A DNA stretch of 59,460 nucleotides, from NCBI GenBank assembly GCA_902779165.1, contig CACZAN010000015.1:1-59460 (forward strand), in the 5' to 3' direction. The notes beneath the pieces were generated by a model that worked only from the letters and a program-made list of their open reading frames with translations, was not told the origin of the DNA and searched no databases. This DNA comes from an uncultured Bacteroidales bacterium. Its GTDB lineage: Bacteria; Bacteroidota; Bacteroidia; Bacteroidales; Bacteroidaceae. The position numbers and the translations under genes are program-made. Positions within the stretch are counted from its first letter, which is position 1; each line of letters starts with the position of its first letter. Of this stretch, positions 1-12,863 are shown piece after piece.

Positions 1-24
1 ACGCTTTTTCCTAGCTGCTTTATA

Positions 25-70
25 CCAGCCGTTGAAACGGCTGGCTACCATTGTCACGCCCCGCTGGGGC
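25..70. repeat. REP-like double hairpin
   Basis: Two hairpins lie side by side. The first has a perfect 9-bp stem CCAGCCGTT / AACGGCTGG (25-33, 36-44) with a 2-nt loop. The second is GCCCC-gct-GGGGC (58-70). Paired short GC-rich hairpins of this kind resemble REP/RAYT-type extragenic palindromes. No RAYT transposase is in the window, so the assignment is by appearance only. Confidence 0.45.
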
Positions 71-158
71 TTTGCATTACAGCTGGTTGGCATACTTGCA
101 AAACTTGAGTTTACGATTTTATGAAATCAGCATTTCACGATTTGAATATTTGTGATAG

Positions 159-4880
<4,722 letters not shown>

Positions 4881-4907
4881 ACCACATAACATAAAATATT
4901 ACAGATT

Positions 4908-5969
4908 ATGGAATTAAAAATTGCAGTCCTTGCCGGTGATGGCATAGGTCCAGAGATTAGTGAACAAGGTGTGGCGGTGATGAGTGCCGTGTGCGAACGC
5001 TTCGGCCATCAGGTCACTTATGAATATGCCATTTGTGGCGCAGATGCGATTGACAAGGTGGGTGATCCCTTCCCTGAAGAGACGTTCCAGACGTGTATGC
5101 GAGCCGATGCGGTGCTCTTCTCTGCGGTGGGCGACCCCAAGTACGATAATGATCCTACGTCCAAGGTGCGTCCTGAACAGGGACTACTCGCAATGAGAAA
5201 GCGGCTGGGGCTGTATGCTAATGTGCGCCCTGTCGAGACCTTCGATTGCCTGATCCACAAGTCACCCCTGAAGGATGAGCTGGTGCGTGGCGCTGACTTT
5301 ATCTGCATTCGCGAACTGACGGGCGGCATGTACTTTGGAGAGAAGTACCAGGACAACGACAAAGCCTATGACACCAATTTCTACAGCCGTCCCGAAATTG
5401 AGCGGATTCTGCGTGTGGGTTACGACTATGCGATGCGGAGAAAGAAGCACCTGACGGTAGTGGACAAAGCCAATGTGCTGGCAAGCAGTCGGCTGTGGCG
5501 TCAGATTGCGAAGGAGATGGCTCCTCAATACCCTGAGGTGCTGACGGATTTCATGTTCGTGGACAATGCCTCGATGCGTATGCTTCAGGAGCCCCGCTTC
5601 TTTGATGTCATGGTGACGGAAAATACGTTCGGCGACATCCTTACCGATGAAGGCTCCTGCATCACCGGCTCGATGGGTCTTCTGCCATCGGCCAGCACTG
5701 GTGAACATACTCCTGTTTTTGAACCTGTACATGGCTCCTGGCCGCAAGCCAAAGGGCAGAACATCGCCAACCCGCTGGCGCAGATTCTCTCTGTTGCCAT
5801 GCTCTTTGAATACTTCGGTCTGCAGGAGGAAGGTAGCCTGATACGCGACGCCGTCAGCGCCAGCCTCGACAATCATGTGCGTACGCCTGAGATTCAAGTC
5901 GAAGGAGGAGCAAAATATGGCACGCGCGAAGTGGGTGCTTGGATTGTGGATTATATCAAGAAAGCATGA
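4908..5969 (+). CDS. leuB: 3-isopropylmalate dehydrogenase
   Basis: Catalyses NAD-dependent oxidative decarboxylation of 3-isopropylmalate to 2-oxoisocaproate in leucine synthesis, in the cytoplasm. The 353-aa length is normal. The N-terminal AGDGIGPE motif, the central ELTGGMYFG segment and the C-terminal metal/NAD region ([27 protein letters not shown]) are typical of LeuB rather than isocitrate dehydrogenase. leuA, leuC and leuD are not nearby. The gene sits 27 nt behind the GH2 gene and overlaps the next gene by ATGA, suggesting translational coupling. Confidence 0.95.
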   Translation: MELKIAVLAGDGIGPEISEQGVAVMSAVCERFGHQVTYEYAICGADAIDKVGDPFPEETFQTCMRADAVLFSAVGDPKYDNDPTSKVRPEQGLLAMRKRLGLYANVRPVETFDCLIHKSPLKDELVRGADFICIRELTGGMYFGEKYQDNDKAYDTNFYSRPEIERILRVGYDYAMRRKKHLTVVDKANVLASSRLWRQIAKEMAPQYPEVLTDFMFVDNASMRMLQEPRFFDVMVTENTFGDILTDEGSCITGSMGLLPSASTGEHTPVFEPVHGSWPQAKGQNIANPLAQILSVAMLFEYFGLQEEGSLIRDAVSASLDNHVRTPEIQVEGGAKYGTREVGAWIVDYIKKA

Positions 5970-6847
5970 GAAAGCGATTCGCCGCATATTTTCTTGCAGG
6001 CTTGTTCCTGTTGCTGCCGTTCCATCTGGCAGCCCAGCAAACGGATACACCCCTCCCTGCAGAAGAGGGAGGTGCTGCTGTGACATATGGCGAACTGGTC
6101 CGTATGGGTTTTGAGGCGATGGCGGCAGATAGCTTGAAAAAGGCTGAAGTGCTACTGCGCCAGGCGTTGCAGGAAGCTCCAGGGGCTTCAGGAAATGCGC
6201 TGGTATACGGGCAGTTGGCTGCTATCGGTGAACGGATGGTGAGAGAGCAGGCTGCATTGGAGGACTACGACCGTGGTCTGGTTCTCTCGCCTGCAAATAT
6301 TACGCTGCTGCTGGGACGTGCTTCGCTCTATCTGAAGTTGGGAAGGACGGATCGTGCCCGTGCGGATTATGACGAGGTGCTGGCGCAGCGTAGCGATGAG
6401 CCTGAAGCGTTGCTCATGCGAGCTTATATCTTTCAGAGCCAGAGGAGGTTCAAGGAAGCGCGAGCTGACTACGAAGCGCTGTTGAAGTTTCAGCCCACCC
6501 ACGAACAGGCGATGTTAGGACTGGCGCTGGTGAATTCCAAAGACCGCCGTCCGCGCGAGGCGATGGATCTCGTTAACCGTGCTGTAGAGCTGCACCCTCG
6601 CAGCGCAGACGCTTATGCGCTTCGCGCAGGTTTCGAAGCTGATCGCAAGCAATATGAGATGGCAGAAGCGGATTATACAGAAGCGATTCGCCTGGCACCC
6701 GACAATCCCAGCCTTTACCTCGCAAGAGCTCAGTTCTTCACCCGGCTGAAGCGCACCAGCGATGCCCGCGAGGACACCCAGCGGGCGGCACGTCTGGGGG
6801 CAACGGCAGAGGAAATTGCAGGAGCCCTGGGCATGAAGGCTCAGTAA
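5966..6847 (+). CDS. Exported tetratricopeptide-repeat protein
   Basis: This 293-aa protein starts with a signal peptide (MRKRFAAYF...HLAAQQ). It then consists of about six TPR units of roughly 34 residues, seen as recurring A/Y/LA..A spacing such as [14 protein letters not shown] and [17 protein letters not shown] proteins act as protein-binding scaffolds, here probably in the periplasm. The start overlaps the leuB stop (ATGA), which is why the open frame beginning 27 nt earlier was not used. A 22-bp repeat array begins 2 nt after its stop. The partner is unknown. Confidence 0.8.
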   Translation: MRKRFAAYFLAGLFLLLPFHLAAQQTDTPLPAEEGGAAVTYGELVRMGFEAMAADSLKKAEVLLRQALQEAPGASGNALVYGQLAAIGERMVREQAALEDYDRGLVLSPANITLLLGRASLYLKLGRTDRARADYDEVLAQRSDEPEALLMRAYIFQSQRRFKEARADYEALLKFQPTHEQAMLGLALVNSKDRRPREAMDLVNRAVELHPRSADAYALRAGFEADRKQYEMAEADYTEAIRLAPDNPSLYLARAQFFTRLKRTSDAREDTQRAARLGATAEEIAGALGMKAQ

Positions 6848-6849
6848 CT

Positions 6850-7000
6850 CGTCCGTACTTTCCACCTACGTCCGTACGTTTTTCTATTTGCGTCCGTACG
6901 TGTTTGCAATCACGTCCGTACGTGTTTGCGATTACGTCCATACGTGTTTGCGATTACGTCCATACGTGTTTGCAATCACGTCTGTACGTATTTGCTTGTC
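6850..7000. repeat. 22-bp tandem array 1 (about 6.5 units)
   Basis: Six 22-bp units start at 6869, 6891, 6913, 6935, 6957 and 6979, preceded by a shortened 19-nt unit at 6850. Each unit opens with CGTCCGTACGT or a one-base variant (CGTCCATACGT, CGTCTGTACGT). The next five bases are usually GTTTG and the rest of the unit drifts. The core ACGTCCGTACGT is palindromic at 10 of 12 positions. The array begins two bases after the TPR gene's stop codon. There are no unique spacers, so it is not a CRISPR. Confidence 0.9.
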
Positions 7001-7135
7001 TCACAAGTGATACAATCCCATTCAGCCTGCTGCATCCCTCTGTGCAGCCTGCTGGATTGTTCACTGCAGCCAACTGGATTTACCGATGTTACCTGTTGAG
7101 TTTTCTGCCAGTCTTTTGTTAGAATCGGTTTGCAT

Positions 7136-7285
7136 GCAAAATAGAATTTGAAAAACTATGCTAACCTTGCTAACCCTACGAATGAAATGGGGATGATAGC
7201 AGGAAAAGGACGGAATAATTTAAGGGATTTTAACAAAATTAGCAAGGTTAGCAAGGTTAGCATAGTTTTTGAAATTCTGTTTTGC
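7136..7285. repeat. Long inverted repeat with 40-bp arms
   Basis: Arms 7136-7175 and 7246-7285 are reverse complements with two mismatches, around a 70-nt centre. The inner arm ends carry a doubled 9-bp word (AGCAAGGTT repeated). The structure resembles a small non-autonomous (MITE-like) element or a strong RNA hairpin. The open frames crossing it look like artefacts of the repeat. The rest of 7001-7540 holds nothing I can recognise. A lysine/arginine-rich frame on the minus strand (7309-7503) is unconvincing. Confidence 0.7.
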
Positions 7286-7540
7286 AAGACAGGACTCCGC
7301 AGTAGGAGCTATTTCTTGGGTTTCCGGCTGAACTTCCAGCCGATGTGAGCCTTGACGTAGCTGGGAATACCGCGCTGCCTATTTCGTATCCTGTTCGGCT
7401 TTTCCTTGTGCGTAGGCGTACGCGCTGCTCTGATTCTTTTTCTTCCAGCGAGGCGTGTGGGTTGTTGCTTCCAGCAGACAGGGGCGCAGGTGGCTGGCGA
7501 CATGGTTGAACTCGGTGGCTTGCATACATCTATAAATACA

Positions 7541-7567
7541 ATCCGCGTGACGAGATGTCACGCGGAT
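7541..7567 (-). terminator. Hairpin downstream of the purA/HAD operon
   Basis: Perfect 11-bp stem ATCCGCGTGAC / GTCACGCGGAT with a 5-nt loop, 26 nt beyond the HAD stop codon. The bases that follow on the minus strand are only moderately T-rich, so it may terminate or merely stabilise the transcript end. Confidence 0.55.
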
Positions 7568-7592
7568 GTGGGTTAAAAAAGTTTAAGGAGTA

Positions 7593-8240
7593 TTAGGCTC
7601 TTTCTTGAAGCAAGCGCTGGACGCTCATCTCGCTGAAGTCTGGCACCTGGAGGTCTGAGAGGGGGCGGACGGCGTCGAGGGGATTGGTGGTGGTGAGGGC
7701 AACGACATAGGCTCCGGAGTCGCGACCGGAACGGAGGCCATTGATGCTGTCCTCGAAGACGACGCAGTCTTCGGGCTGGGCACCAAAGCGGGCAGCAGCG
7801 CGAAGATAGCAGTCGGGATGGGGTTTGGAATAGGCAAAGTCCTCGCTGGTCAGGATGGCATCGAAGAGCGAACGGAATTCAGGGTGCTGGGCGTAGACGC
7901 GCGACATCTTCTCGTGGTTCGAACTGGTGACGACGGCAGACGGGATGCCGCATCGCCGCAGGTCGGCGAGGAAGTCAAGCACACCTTGAATATAAGGGAA
8001 GGTCATCTGGCGCTCGAAGTCGTTGAGGCGGCGGGTGACGGCCGGGCGCTCACTCTCCAGCGGACCACAGAAGTAGGCGTCGTAGATTTGCGTGAGGGTC
8101 TGGCCCTTGATGCTGTTCTCGAGGCCTGGACGCTCAGGGTAATAGAGACGGAACTGCGAGCCCCAGAACTGTGAGTACTGGGGCTCGGTATCGAAGATGA
8201 CTCCGTCGAGATCAAAGAGAGCGGATGATAGTCTGTTCAC
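7593..8240 (-). CDS. HAD-superfamily hydrolase, beta-phosphoglucomutase-like
   Basis: A 215-aa cytoplasmic phosphatase or phosphomutase. All four HAD motifs are present: DLDGVIFD (motif I nucleophile and acid/base), VVTSSN (II), KPHPD (III, Lys) and VVFEDSINGL (IV). The start is a GTG at 8240, forced by the position of motif I and placed inside the 3' end of purA, giving a 29-nt overlap. Translational coupling to purA is therefore likely. The substrate cannot be told; family members act on sugar phosphates or nucleotides. Confidence 0.85.
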   Translation of the reverse strand: MNRLSSALFDLDGVIFDTEPQYSQFWGSQFRLYYPERPGLENSIKGQTLTQIYDAYFCGPLESERPAVTRRLNDFERQMTFPYIQGVLDFLADLRRCGIPSAVVTSSNHEKMSRVYAQHPEFRSLFDAILTSEDFAYSKPHPDCYLRAAARFGAQPEDCVVFEDSINGLRSGRDSGAYVVALTTTNPLDAVRPLSDLQVPDFSEMSVQRLLQERA

Positions 8241-9486
8241 GGTCGGGACCTACGGAAAGGATGGTGATGGGGGTCTGCAGTTCGTCTTCGAGGAACTTGA
8301 TGTAGTCCTTGAAGTTCTGGGGGAACTGGTCCTCGGAGGTCATCTTGGAGAGGTCTTCCTTCCAGCCGGGGAGGTCGCGATAGACAGCGGTGCAGCCTTC
8401 CGTGTCAAAGGGTACATCGTTCAGGATCTCGCCATTGCGCTCGTAGGCCACGCAGGCACGGATGGTCTCGAAGCCATCGAGGACATCACTTTTCATCATA
8501 ATGAGCTGGGTGACACCATTGATCATGATTGCGTAGCGCAGAGCCACGAGGTCCACCCATCCGCAGCGGCGGTTGCGACCAGTCACGGCACCGTACTCAT
8601 GACCGATTTCGCGCAGGCGGTCGCCCGTCTCGTCAAAGAGTTCTACGGGGAAGGGGCCAGCGCCTACGCGTGTGCTGTAGGCTTTGAAGATGCCATAGAC
8701 CTGGTCGATTTTATTGGGACCCACTCCTAAACCGGTGCAGACGCCGCCGGTGGTGGTGCTGGAGGAACTGACGAAGGGGTAGGTGCCGTGGTCGATGTCG
8801 AGCATCGTGCCTTGAGCTCCTTCGGCGAGTACGCTCTTTCCTTCTGCCAGCAGGCGGTTGATTTCGATTTCGGTGTCGGTGAGCTGGAACTGACGCATGT
8901 ATTCTACGCCTTCGAGCCACAAGCGCTCTTCGTCGGTGATGTCGTAGTCCGTGTAGTGGAGGTCGCGCAGTATCTGCTCATGGCGTGCCTTCAGGGCAGC
9001 GTATTTCGCAGGGAAGTTCTCGAGGATGTCGCCCACGCGCAGTCCTGTGCGGCTGGCTTTTTCGCTATAGGTGGGGCCGATTCCTTTTCCCGTGGTGCCT
9101 ACTTTGTTCTTTCCTTTGGCGGCTTCGTAGGCGCGGTCAAGTACTCTGTGGGTGGGCAGGATCAGGTGGGCTCGCTTGCTGATATGCAGGCGGCTGCGGA
9201 GATCATAGCCGGCGGCTTCGAGTTCCTTGGCTTCATTCATGAAGAGGTCTGGAGCGATGACGCAGCCGTTGCCGATAATGTTGAGCTTTCCCTCGTCGAA
9301 GATACCTGATGGTATGGAGCGCAGGACGAACTTCTTGCCGTCGAAGATGATGGTGTGTCCTGCGTTAGGTCCACCGGCAAAGCGGGCTACTACGTCGTAT
9401 TTGGGTGTGAAGACGTCAACGACCTTTCCTTTTCCTTCGTCGCCGAAGACGATGCCGAGTAGTGCATCTACTTTTCCTTGTTTCAT
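8212..9486 (-). CDS. purA: Adenylosuccinate synthetase
   Basis: Joins IMP and aspartate using GTP to give adenylosuccinate, the first committed step to AMP. The 424-aa protein has the phosphate-binding loop GDEGKGK (residues 15-21), GGPNAGH, and the conserved QGTMLDIDHGTYPFVSSS segment. Its start overlaps the stop of the fur-like gene by 4 nt (ATGA), so the two are coupled in one operon. Confidence 0.97.
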   Translation of the reverse strand: MKQGKVDALLGIVFGDEGKGKVVDVFTPKYDVVARFAGGPNAGHTIIFDGKKFVLRSIPSGIFDEGKLNIIGNGCVIAPDLFMNEAKELEAAGYDLRSRLHISKRAHLILPTHRVLDRAYEAAKGKNKVGTTGKGIGPTYSEKASRTGLRVGDILENFPAKYAALKARHEQILRDLHYTDYDITDEERLWLEGVEYMRQFQLTDTEIEINRLLAEGKSVLAEGAQGTMLDIDHGTYPFVSSSSTTTGGVCTGLGVGPNKIDQVYGIFKAYSTRVGAGPFPVELFDETGDRLREIGHEYGAVTGRNRRCGWVDLVALRYAIMINGVTQLIMMKSDVLDGFETIRACVAYERNGEILNDVPFDTEGCTAVYRDLPGWKEDLSKMTSEDQFPQNFKDYIKFLEDELQTPITILSVGPDREQTIIRSL

Positions 9487-9974
9487 TGCTGTATGTTGTT
9501 TTGTAGTTGTTTTAGTTTTTTTCGCATGGCGGCCTCACATTTGGGGCAGATGCCATAGACGTAGAGTACCCGATGTGAGATATCAAAGCGCCGTGGGCGG
9601 TAGGAATTGATACCATCCATCAGTTCCTTGCTCTTGATGCGTGTGATGCGATGGCAGTTGTTGCAAATCTGGTAGTTTCGCGGTTTTTCGTCGGCAATAC
9701 GCTCAAAGAGCGTGGTCTGCGAAGAGAATGGATGGCGAATGAGCAGGTTGGCCTGCACCAGGAGCTGTGTGGTGTTGTAGAGCGTTGCCGTACTAACTCG
9801 GAAGCGCATTTCTGCGAGGGCGCGCTGTAGCTCTTCGATGGTGAAGGTGCTGTCCATATCGTATACTGCCTTGAGAATGGCAAACCGTTCCTTGGTCTGT
9901 CGCAGTCCGTTGGCCAGCAGGAAGTCCCTTAATCGCTGCTCGACGCTTTTCTGTGAGAACGCTTTTTCGCTCAT
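9483..9974 (-). CDS. Fur-family transcriptional regulator
   Basis: A 163-aa winged-helix regulator. The N-terminal half (NGLRQTKERFAILKAVY ... VSTATLYNTTQLLVQANLL) is the Fur DNA-binding fold. The structural zinc cysteines are kept as C104/C107 and C143/C146. The histidine-rich metal-sensing motif of classical Fur (HHHHDHLIC) is replaced by EKPRNYQIC, so the usual iron-sensing site appears lost. It is first in an operon with purA and the HAD hydrolase. The ligand and regulon are unknown. Confidence 0.8.
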   Translation of the reverse strand: MSEKAFSQKSVEQRLRDFLLANGLRQTKERFAILKAVYDMDSTFTIEELQRALAEMRFRVSTATLYNTTQLLVQANLLIRHPFSSQTTLFERIADEKPRNYQICNNCHRITRIKSKELMDGINSYRPRRFDISHRVLYVYGICPKCEAAMRKKLKQLQNNIQQ

Positions 9975-9981
9975 ACGGGCA

Positions 9982-10013
9982 CAAAAGTACGTTTTTTTGA
10001 TGGAATAACCAAA
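9982..10013 (-). promoter_or_regulatory. Promoter of the fur-like/purA operon
   Basis: On the minus strand TTTG (10013-10010), 20 nt, then TACTTTTG (9989-9982), an exact match to the Bacteroidetes sigma consensus. The -7 box ends only 7 nt before the ATG at 9974, so the mRNA should be leaderless or nearly so. Confidence 0.75.
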
Positions 10014-10028
10014 AAAGCAGCCGAAAAA

Positions 10029-10772
10029 TCATCGGTTTAGTAGTTTCTCGACCTTCACTTGGGCTTCTTTGGAGGTTTCTGCGAAGTGAAGGAGTGCATT
10101 TTGCACCGCTTTTCGCAGCGGAAGGAAGGTTGAGGGGAGTGTGGCTTCAGCCTGATCCAGGAACTCCGTTTCGGCGTCAGGGGAGAGCTGCGCTCCGCGC
10201 ATGATAAGCCGCGTCAGGCAGAGGTATCCGCAGAGCTGGTACATGGGTCGCTCATCGGCAATCCACAGAAACGAGAGTTCAGCGGCATCGGATGTGCGTG
10301 GCAGCAGTTCCGTGCCCAGGAGTTGTGCTATTTCTGCCTGTTCGGGTTGCAGGTCTTCGAGCCATAGGTCAGCGATGTCGCGGTCGAACTCTTCAGCGGG
10401 AAAGAGCAGGATGGCCAGCATCTTACACTCACGGATGTTTTCCTGCCAGAGTCGTATGGCGAGGTGGGCGTCGGGGGGGTAGGAAGAGGCTATATCGCGC
10501 AAGCGGGGGAGTTCGACGCCGTAGACGAGCCTGTAGGCCATACCGCTGTCTTTGATGGCTTTCGAGGCCACGCCGTTCATGCAGGAGCGCAAGTCGGCTT
10601 TGATGGAGAGGACAGGGTCGGCGGACAGACCGCCGACAACAGGGCGCTGGGAGGGGCTTTCAGATGGGGCGGCGGAGGGGTTGTCGACGGAAGGGTTGTC
10701 GACGGTGGGGTTGTCGACGGTGGGGGTGTTATGTGGCTGAGAGGCAGGCTGGGGAGTGTGGGGTTTATTCAT
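10029..10772 (-). CDS. DNA alkylation repair (AlkD-like) protein
   Basis: A predicted all-helical HEAT-repeat protein of 247 aa. The region from KADLRSCMNGVASKA to the end resembles the AlkC/AlkD-type DNA glycosylase family, which removes alkylated bases; catalytic residues could not be confirmed. The start at 10772 is preferred because its ATG overlaps the stop of the dipeptidyl peptidase III gene by 8 nt. Another in-frame start lies 27 nt upstream. The first 45 or so residues are low complexity: three VDNP repeats, then SQRPVVGGLSADP, encoded by repeats that look inserted. Last gene of the AraC/DPP III operon. Confidence 0.65.
   Translation of the reverse strand: MNKPHTPQPASQPHNTPTVDNPTVDNPSVDNPSAAPSESPSQRPVVGGLSADPVLSIKADLRSCMNGVASKAIKDSGMAYRLVYGVELPRLRDIASSYPPDAHLAIRLWQENIRECKMLAILLFPAEEFDRDIADLWLEDLQPEQAEIAQLLGTELLPRTSDAAELSFLWIADERPMYQLCGYLCLTRLIMRGAQLSPDAETEFLDQAEATLPSTFLPLRKAVQNALLHFAETSKEAQVKVEKLLNR
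10617..10660. repeat. In-frame palindromic element, copy in the AlkD-like gene
   Basis: A perfect 8-bp stem GTCGGCGG / CCGCCGAC (10617-10637, loop ACAGA) is followed by AACAGGGCGCTGGGAGGGG. Near-identical units occur twice in the adjacent DPP III gene. Read on the coding strand it encodes SQRPVVGGLSA. Confidence 0.8.
10677..10721. repeat. 15-bp coding tandem repeat (VDNP)
   Basis: Three 15-bp units with core GGGTTGTCGACGG encode TVDNP, TVDNP and SVDNP at the N-terminus of the AlkD-like protein. Each contains the palindrome GTCGAC. The unit is a multiple of three, so gain or loss keeps the frame. Confidence 0.85.
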
Positions 10773-12855
10773 TGATGAGGGGGAGGGTGTTGTAGTCACG
10801 GCTGTAGCGGAGCATCTGTTGGGCGAAGGATTCGTCGTAGCGGAGGCTGATGTCTGTGATGTTCCCCTGGTGGTCGCGATGTACGATGTATTGAGGATTG
10901 ATGAATCCCTTGTAGGGTGCCAGGTTGAGGGCGCGATAGCGGGTAAGTATTTCGTCGTGGAGTGTGGGATTGACTTTCACGGCGTAGTCTTCTACCAGCC
11001 TTTGTGCAGCGTCGTAGTCTCCTTCGCTCTTGATGCGCTGAATCTCGGCCAGCAGGCGTCCGAAGAGTTGGCGCAGGGTGGGGTAGTCGTTGATTTGGAC
11101 GAAGGTTTTGCCGTCGCGCTGGATGAGTTGTACGGCGGGTTGAGTGCCAGTGGGAGCGCAGTAGGAAGCCTGCTCGAGCACCCAATGAGCTATGAGCGCG
11201 CGGTTGCGCATGTGGGCTTCTTCGATGTTCTTTCCAGGCTCAATACGTACGAGCTGTGTCAGTAGCCCGTTCATTAAGTAGGTGTAGTATTGCGACTTAT
11301 AGGCCTCTACATTAGGCGTTAGTTTAAGTTCTACCAGCTTCTGGTCGGCGATGTAGTATAGGCCAAAGAGGTCAGCGCGCGCTTCCTCGATGGTGCTGCC
11401 GTAGGCTTTCAGAGCATCGGGGTCTACCCCGGGCAGTAGTTTGCCTGAGCCGTGACCGAGGCACTCGTGGAGGTCGGTGTGGAGGTCATCGCAGACGTCG
11501 CCGTAGGCATCGATGAGTTGTTGTGTGGGTTCGTCGACGACGAATTCCTCTCGGAATCCGTTGCCTCGTGCGGCTTGGTTGTAGGCTTCCGTGAGGTTGC
11601 CAATGGTCACGCTTTTGGAGCCGTGTTCAGCTCGCACCCAATTGCTGTTGGGCAGGTTGATGCCGATTGCTGATGCCGGATAGAGGTCGCCTCCGAGCAT
11701 GGCTGCAATGATGACCTTGGCGGTGATGCCTCGGCAGTTTTCCTTCTTGAACCGGTCGTCTACAGGCGAGTGGTCTTCGAACCATTGTGCGTTGGCGGCG
11801 AGGCGTTCGGTGCGGGCGGTGGCTTCGTTGTCCTTGAAGTTGGCGAATCCTTCCCAGCTGGCTTTCATGCCCAGCGGGTCGCCGTAGCTTTCTGTGAAGC
11901 CGTTGACGAAGTCCACCAGTCCCTCGGTCTCCTGAACCCATAAGATGGTGTATTCATCATAGGTGAGGAGGTCGCCGGTGCGGTAGAATTCAATGAGTTT
12001 GTTGATGACGTCGGCTTGGCGTTGGTTCTCAGCAACTGTCGAGGCTTGCTGTAGCCAGTAAATGATGCGCTCGATGGCCATTCCATAGAGTCCTCTGCTG
12101 CGCCAGACGTCTTCCCGCAGCAGGCCTTGTTCCTTGACGAGACGGCTGTTCATGCCAAACATGACGGGGTGTGCAGGGTCTGGTGCGGCATCCTTCATCT
12201 GTTGGTAGAAGGCTTCGGCTTCTTTCTGGGTGATATCGGGGGCGTAGTAGTTGGCAGCGCTGGTTTGGACGAGGTCTTGGCCGAAGGCTTGATTGACACG
12301 CTTGGGGAGGACTGCGGGGTCAAAGATAATGGGGAAGAGCTCATCGCAGAGGGCATCGACGGCGGACGTACCGCCGTCAACGGGGCGCTGGGAGGGGGTT
12401 GCTGGGTCGGCGGACGTACCGCCGTCAACGGGGCGCTGGGAGTGGTTTTCTGTGCAGGGGGCGGTTTCTTCGCCGTTATAATGGATGACTTTCAGGGCGT
12501 TTCGCAGGAAGTCGGGGGAGAAGGCGGGGCGAAACTTATCGCAGCTGTAGTGGTGGTGTATGCCGTTGGAGAACCATACTCGCTTGAGGTAGGTCTCGAA
12601 GGCGAGGAAGTCTGGGGTGGTCCTGTCGCCTGGGTAGTCTGTATAGACGGCTTCGAGCAGCCTGCGAATGCGCAGGTTGTAGCGTCCGTTCTGGTCCCAA
12701 AGGATATCCCTTCCCGTCAGTGCAGCTTCGGCGAGGAAATAGATTAGTTTCTTTTGGCGTAGGGACAAATGTTCAAATCCGCGTACTTGATATCGAAGCA
12801 TTTGCAGGTCTGCAAATCGTTCGTCGGCGTAGCGGAAGCGTTGTTCTGGAGTCAT
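10765..12855 (-). CDS. Dipeptidyl peptidase III (M49 metallopeptidase)
   Basis: A zinc exopeptidase that releases dipeptides from the N-terminus of oligopeptides. At 696 aa it carries the M49 signature HECLGH (463-468), where the two His bind zinc and Glu is catalytic, and the second zinc motif EEARAD (490-495). No signal peptide is visible, so it is probably cytoplasmic. Residues around 140-170 hold two copies of SQRPVDGGTSA from in-frame palindromic repeats, within what should be the N-terminal domain. It lies 8 nt downstream of the AraC-type regulator and overlaps the AlkD-like gene. Confidence 0.92.
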   Translation of the reverse strand: MTPEQRFRYADERFADLQMLRYQVRGFEHLSLRQKKLIYFLAEAALTGRDILWDQNGRYNLRIRRLLEAVYTDYPGDRTTPDFLAFETYLKRVWFSNGIHHHYSCDKFRPAFSPDFLRNALKVIHYNGEETAPCTENHSQRPVDGGTSADPATPSQRPVDGGTSAVDALCDELFPIIFDPAVLPKRVNQAFGQDLVQTSAANYYAPDITQKEAEAFYQQMKDAAPDPAHPVMFGMNSRLVKEQGLLREDVWRSRGLYGMAIERIIYWLQQASTVAENQRQADVINKLIEFYRTGDLLTYDEYTILWVQETEGLVDFVNGFTESYGDPLGMKASWEGFANFKDNEATARTERLAANAQWFEDHSPVDDRFKKENCRGITAKVIIAAMLGGDLYPASAIGINLPNSNWVRAEHGSKSVTIGNLTEAYNQAARGNGFREEFVVDEPTQQLIDAYGDVCDDLHTDLHECLGHGSGKLLPGVDPDALKAYGSTIEEARADLFGLYYIADQKLVELKLTPNVEAYKSQYYTYLMNGLLTQLVRIEPGKNIEEAHMRNRALIAHWVLEQASYCAPTGTQPAVQLIQRDGKTFVQINDYPTLRQLFGRLLAEIQRIKSEGDYDAAQRLVEDYAVKVNPTLHDEILTRYRALNLAPYKGFINPQYIVHRDHQGNITDISLRYDESFAQQMLRYSRDYNTLPLINE
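12358..12442. repeat. Two in-frame palindromic elements in the DPP III gene
   Basis: Copy 1 (12358-12378) is a perfect 8-bp stem GACGGCGG / CCGCCGTC with loop ACGTA. Copy 2 (12406-12426) is the same with one stem mismatch. Both are followed by AACGGGGCGCTGGGAG. They start 48 bp apart and are read in the same frame (SQRPVDGGTSA). The only other copy I saw is in the neighbouring AlkD-like gene. Confidence 0.85.
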
Positions 12856-12863
12856 AATAAGTT

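Noticed and set aside
6850-7000. CRISPR array
   Set aside because: The units abut directly with no unique spacers, 22 bp is too short for repeat plus spacer, and no cas genes are present.
7148-7529. Small genes in the 7.1-7.5 kb gap
   Set aside because: One frame runs through the inverted-repeat arms and the others overlap each other in different frames; none has a start signal or conserved motif.
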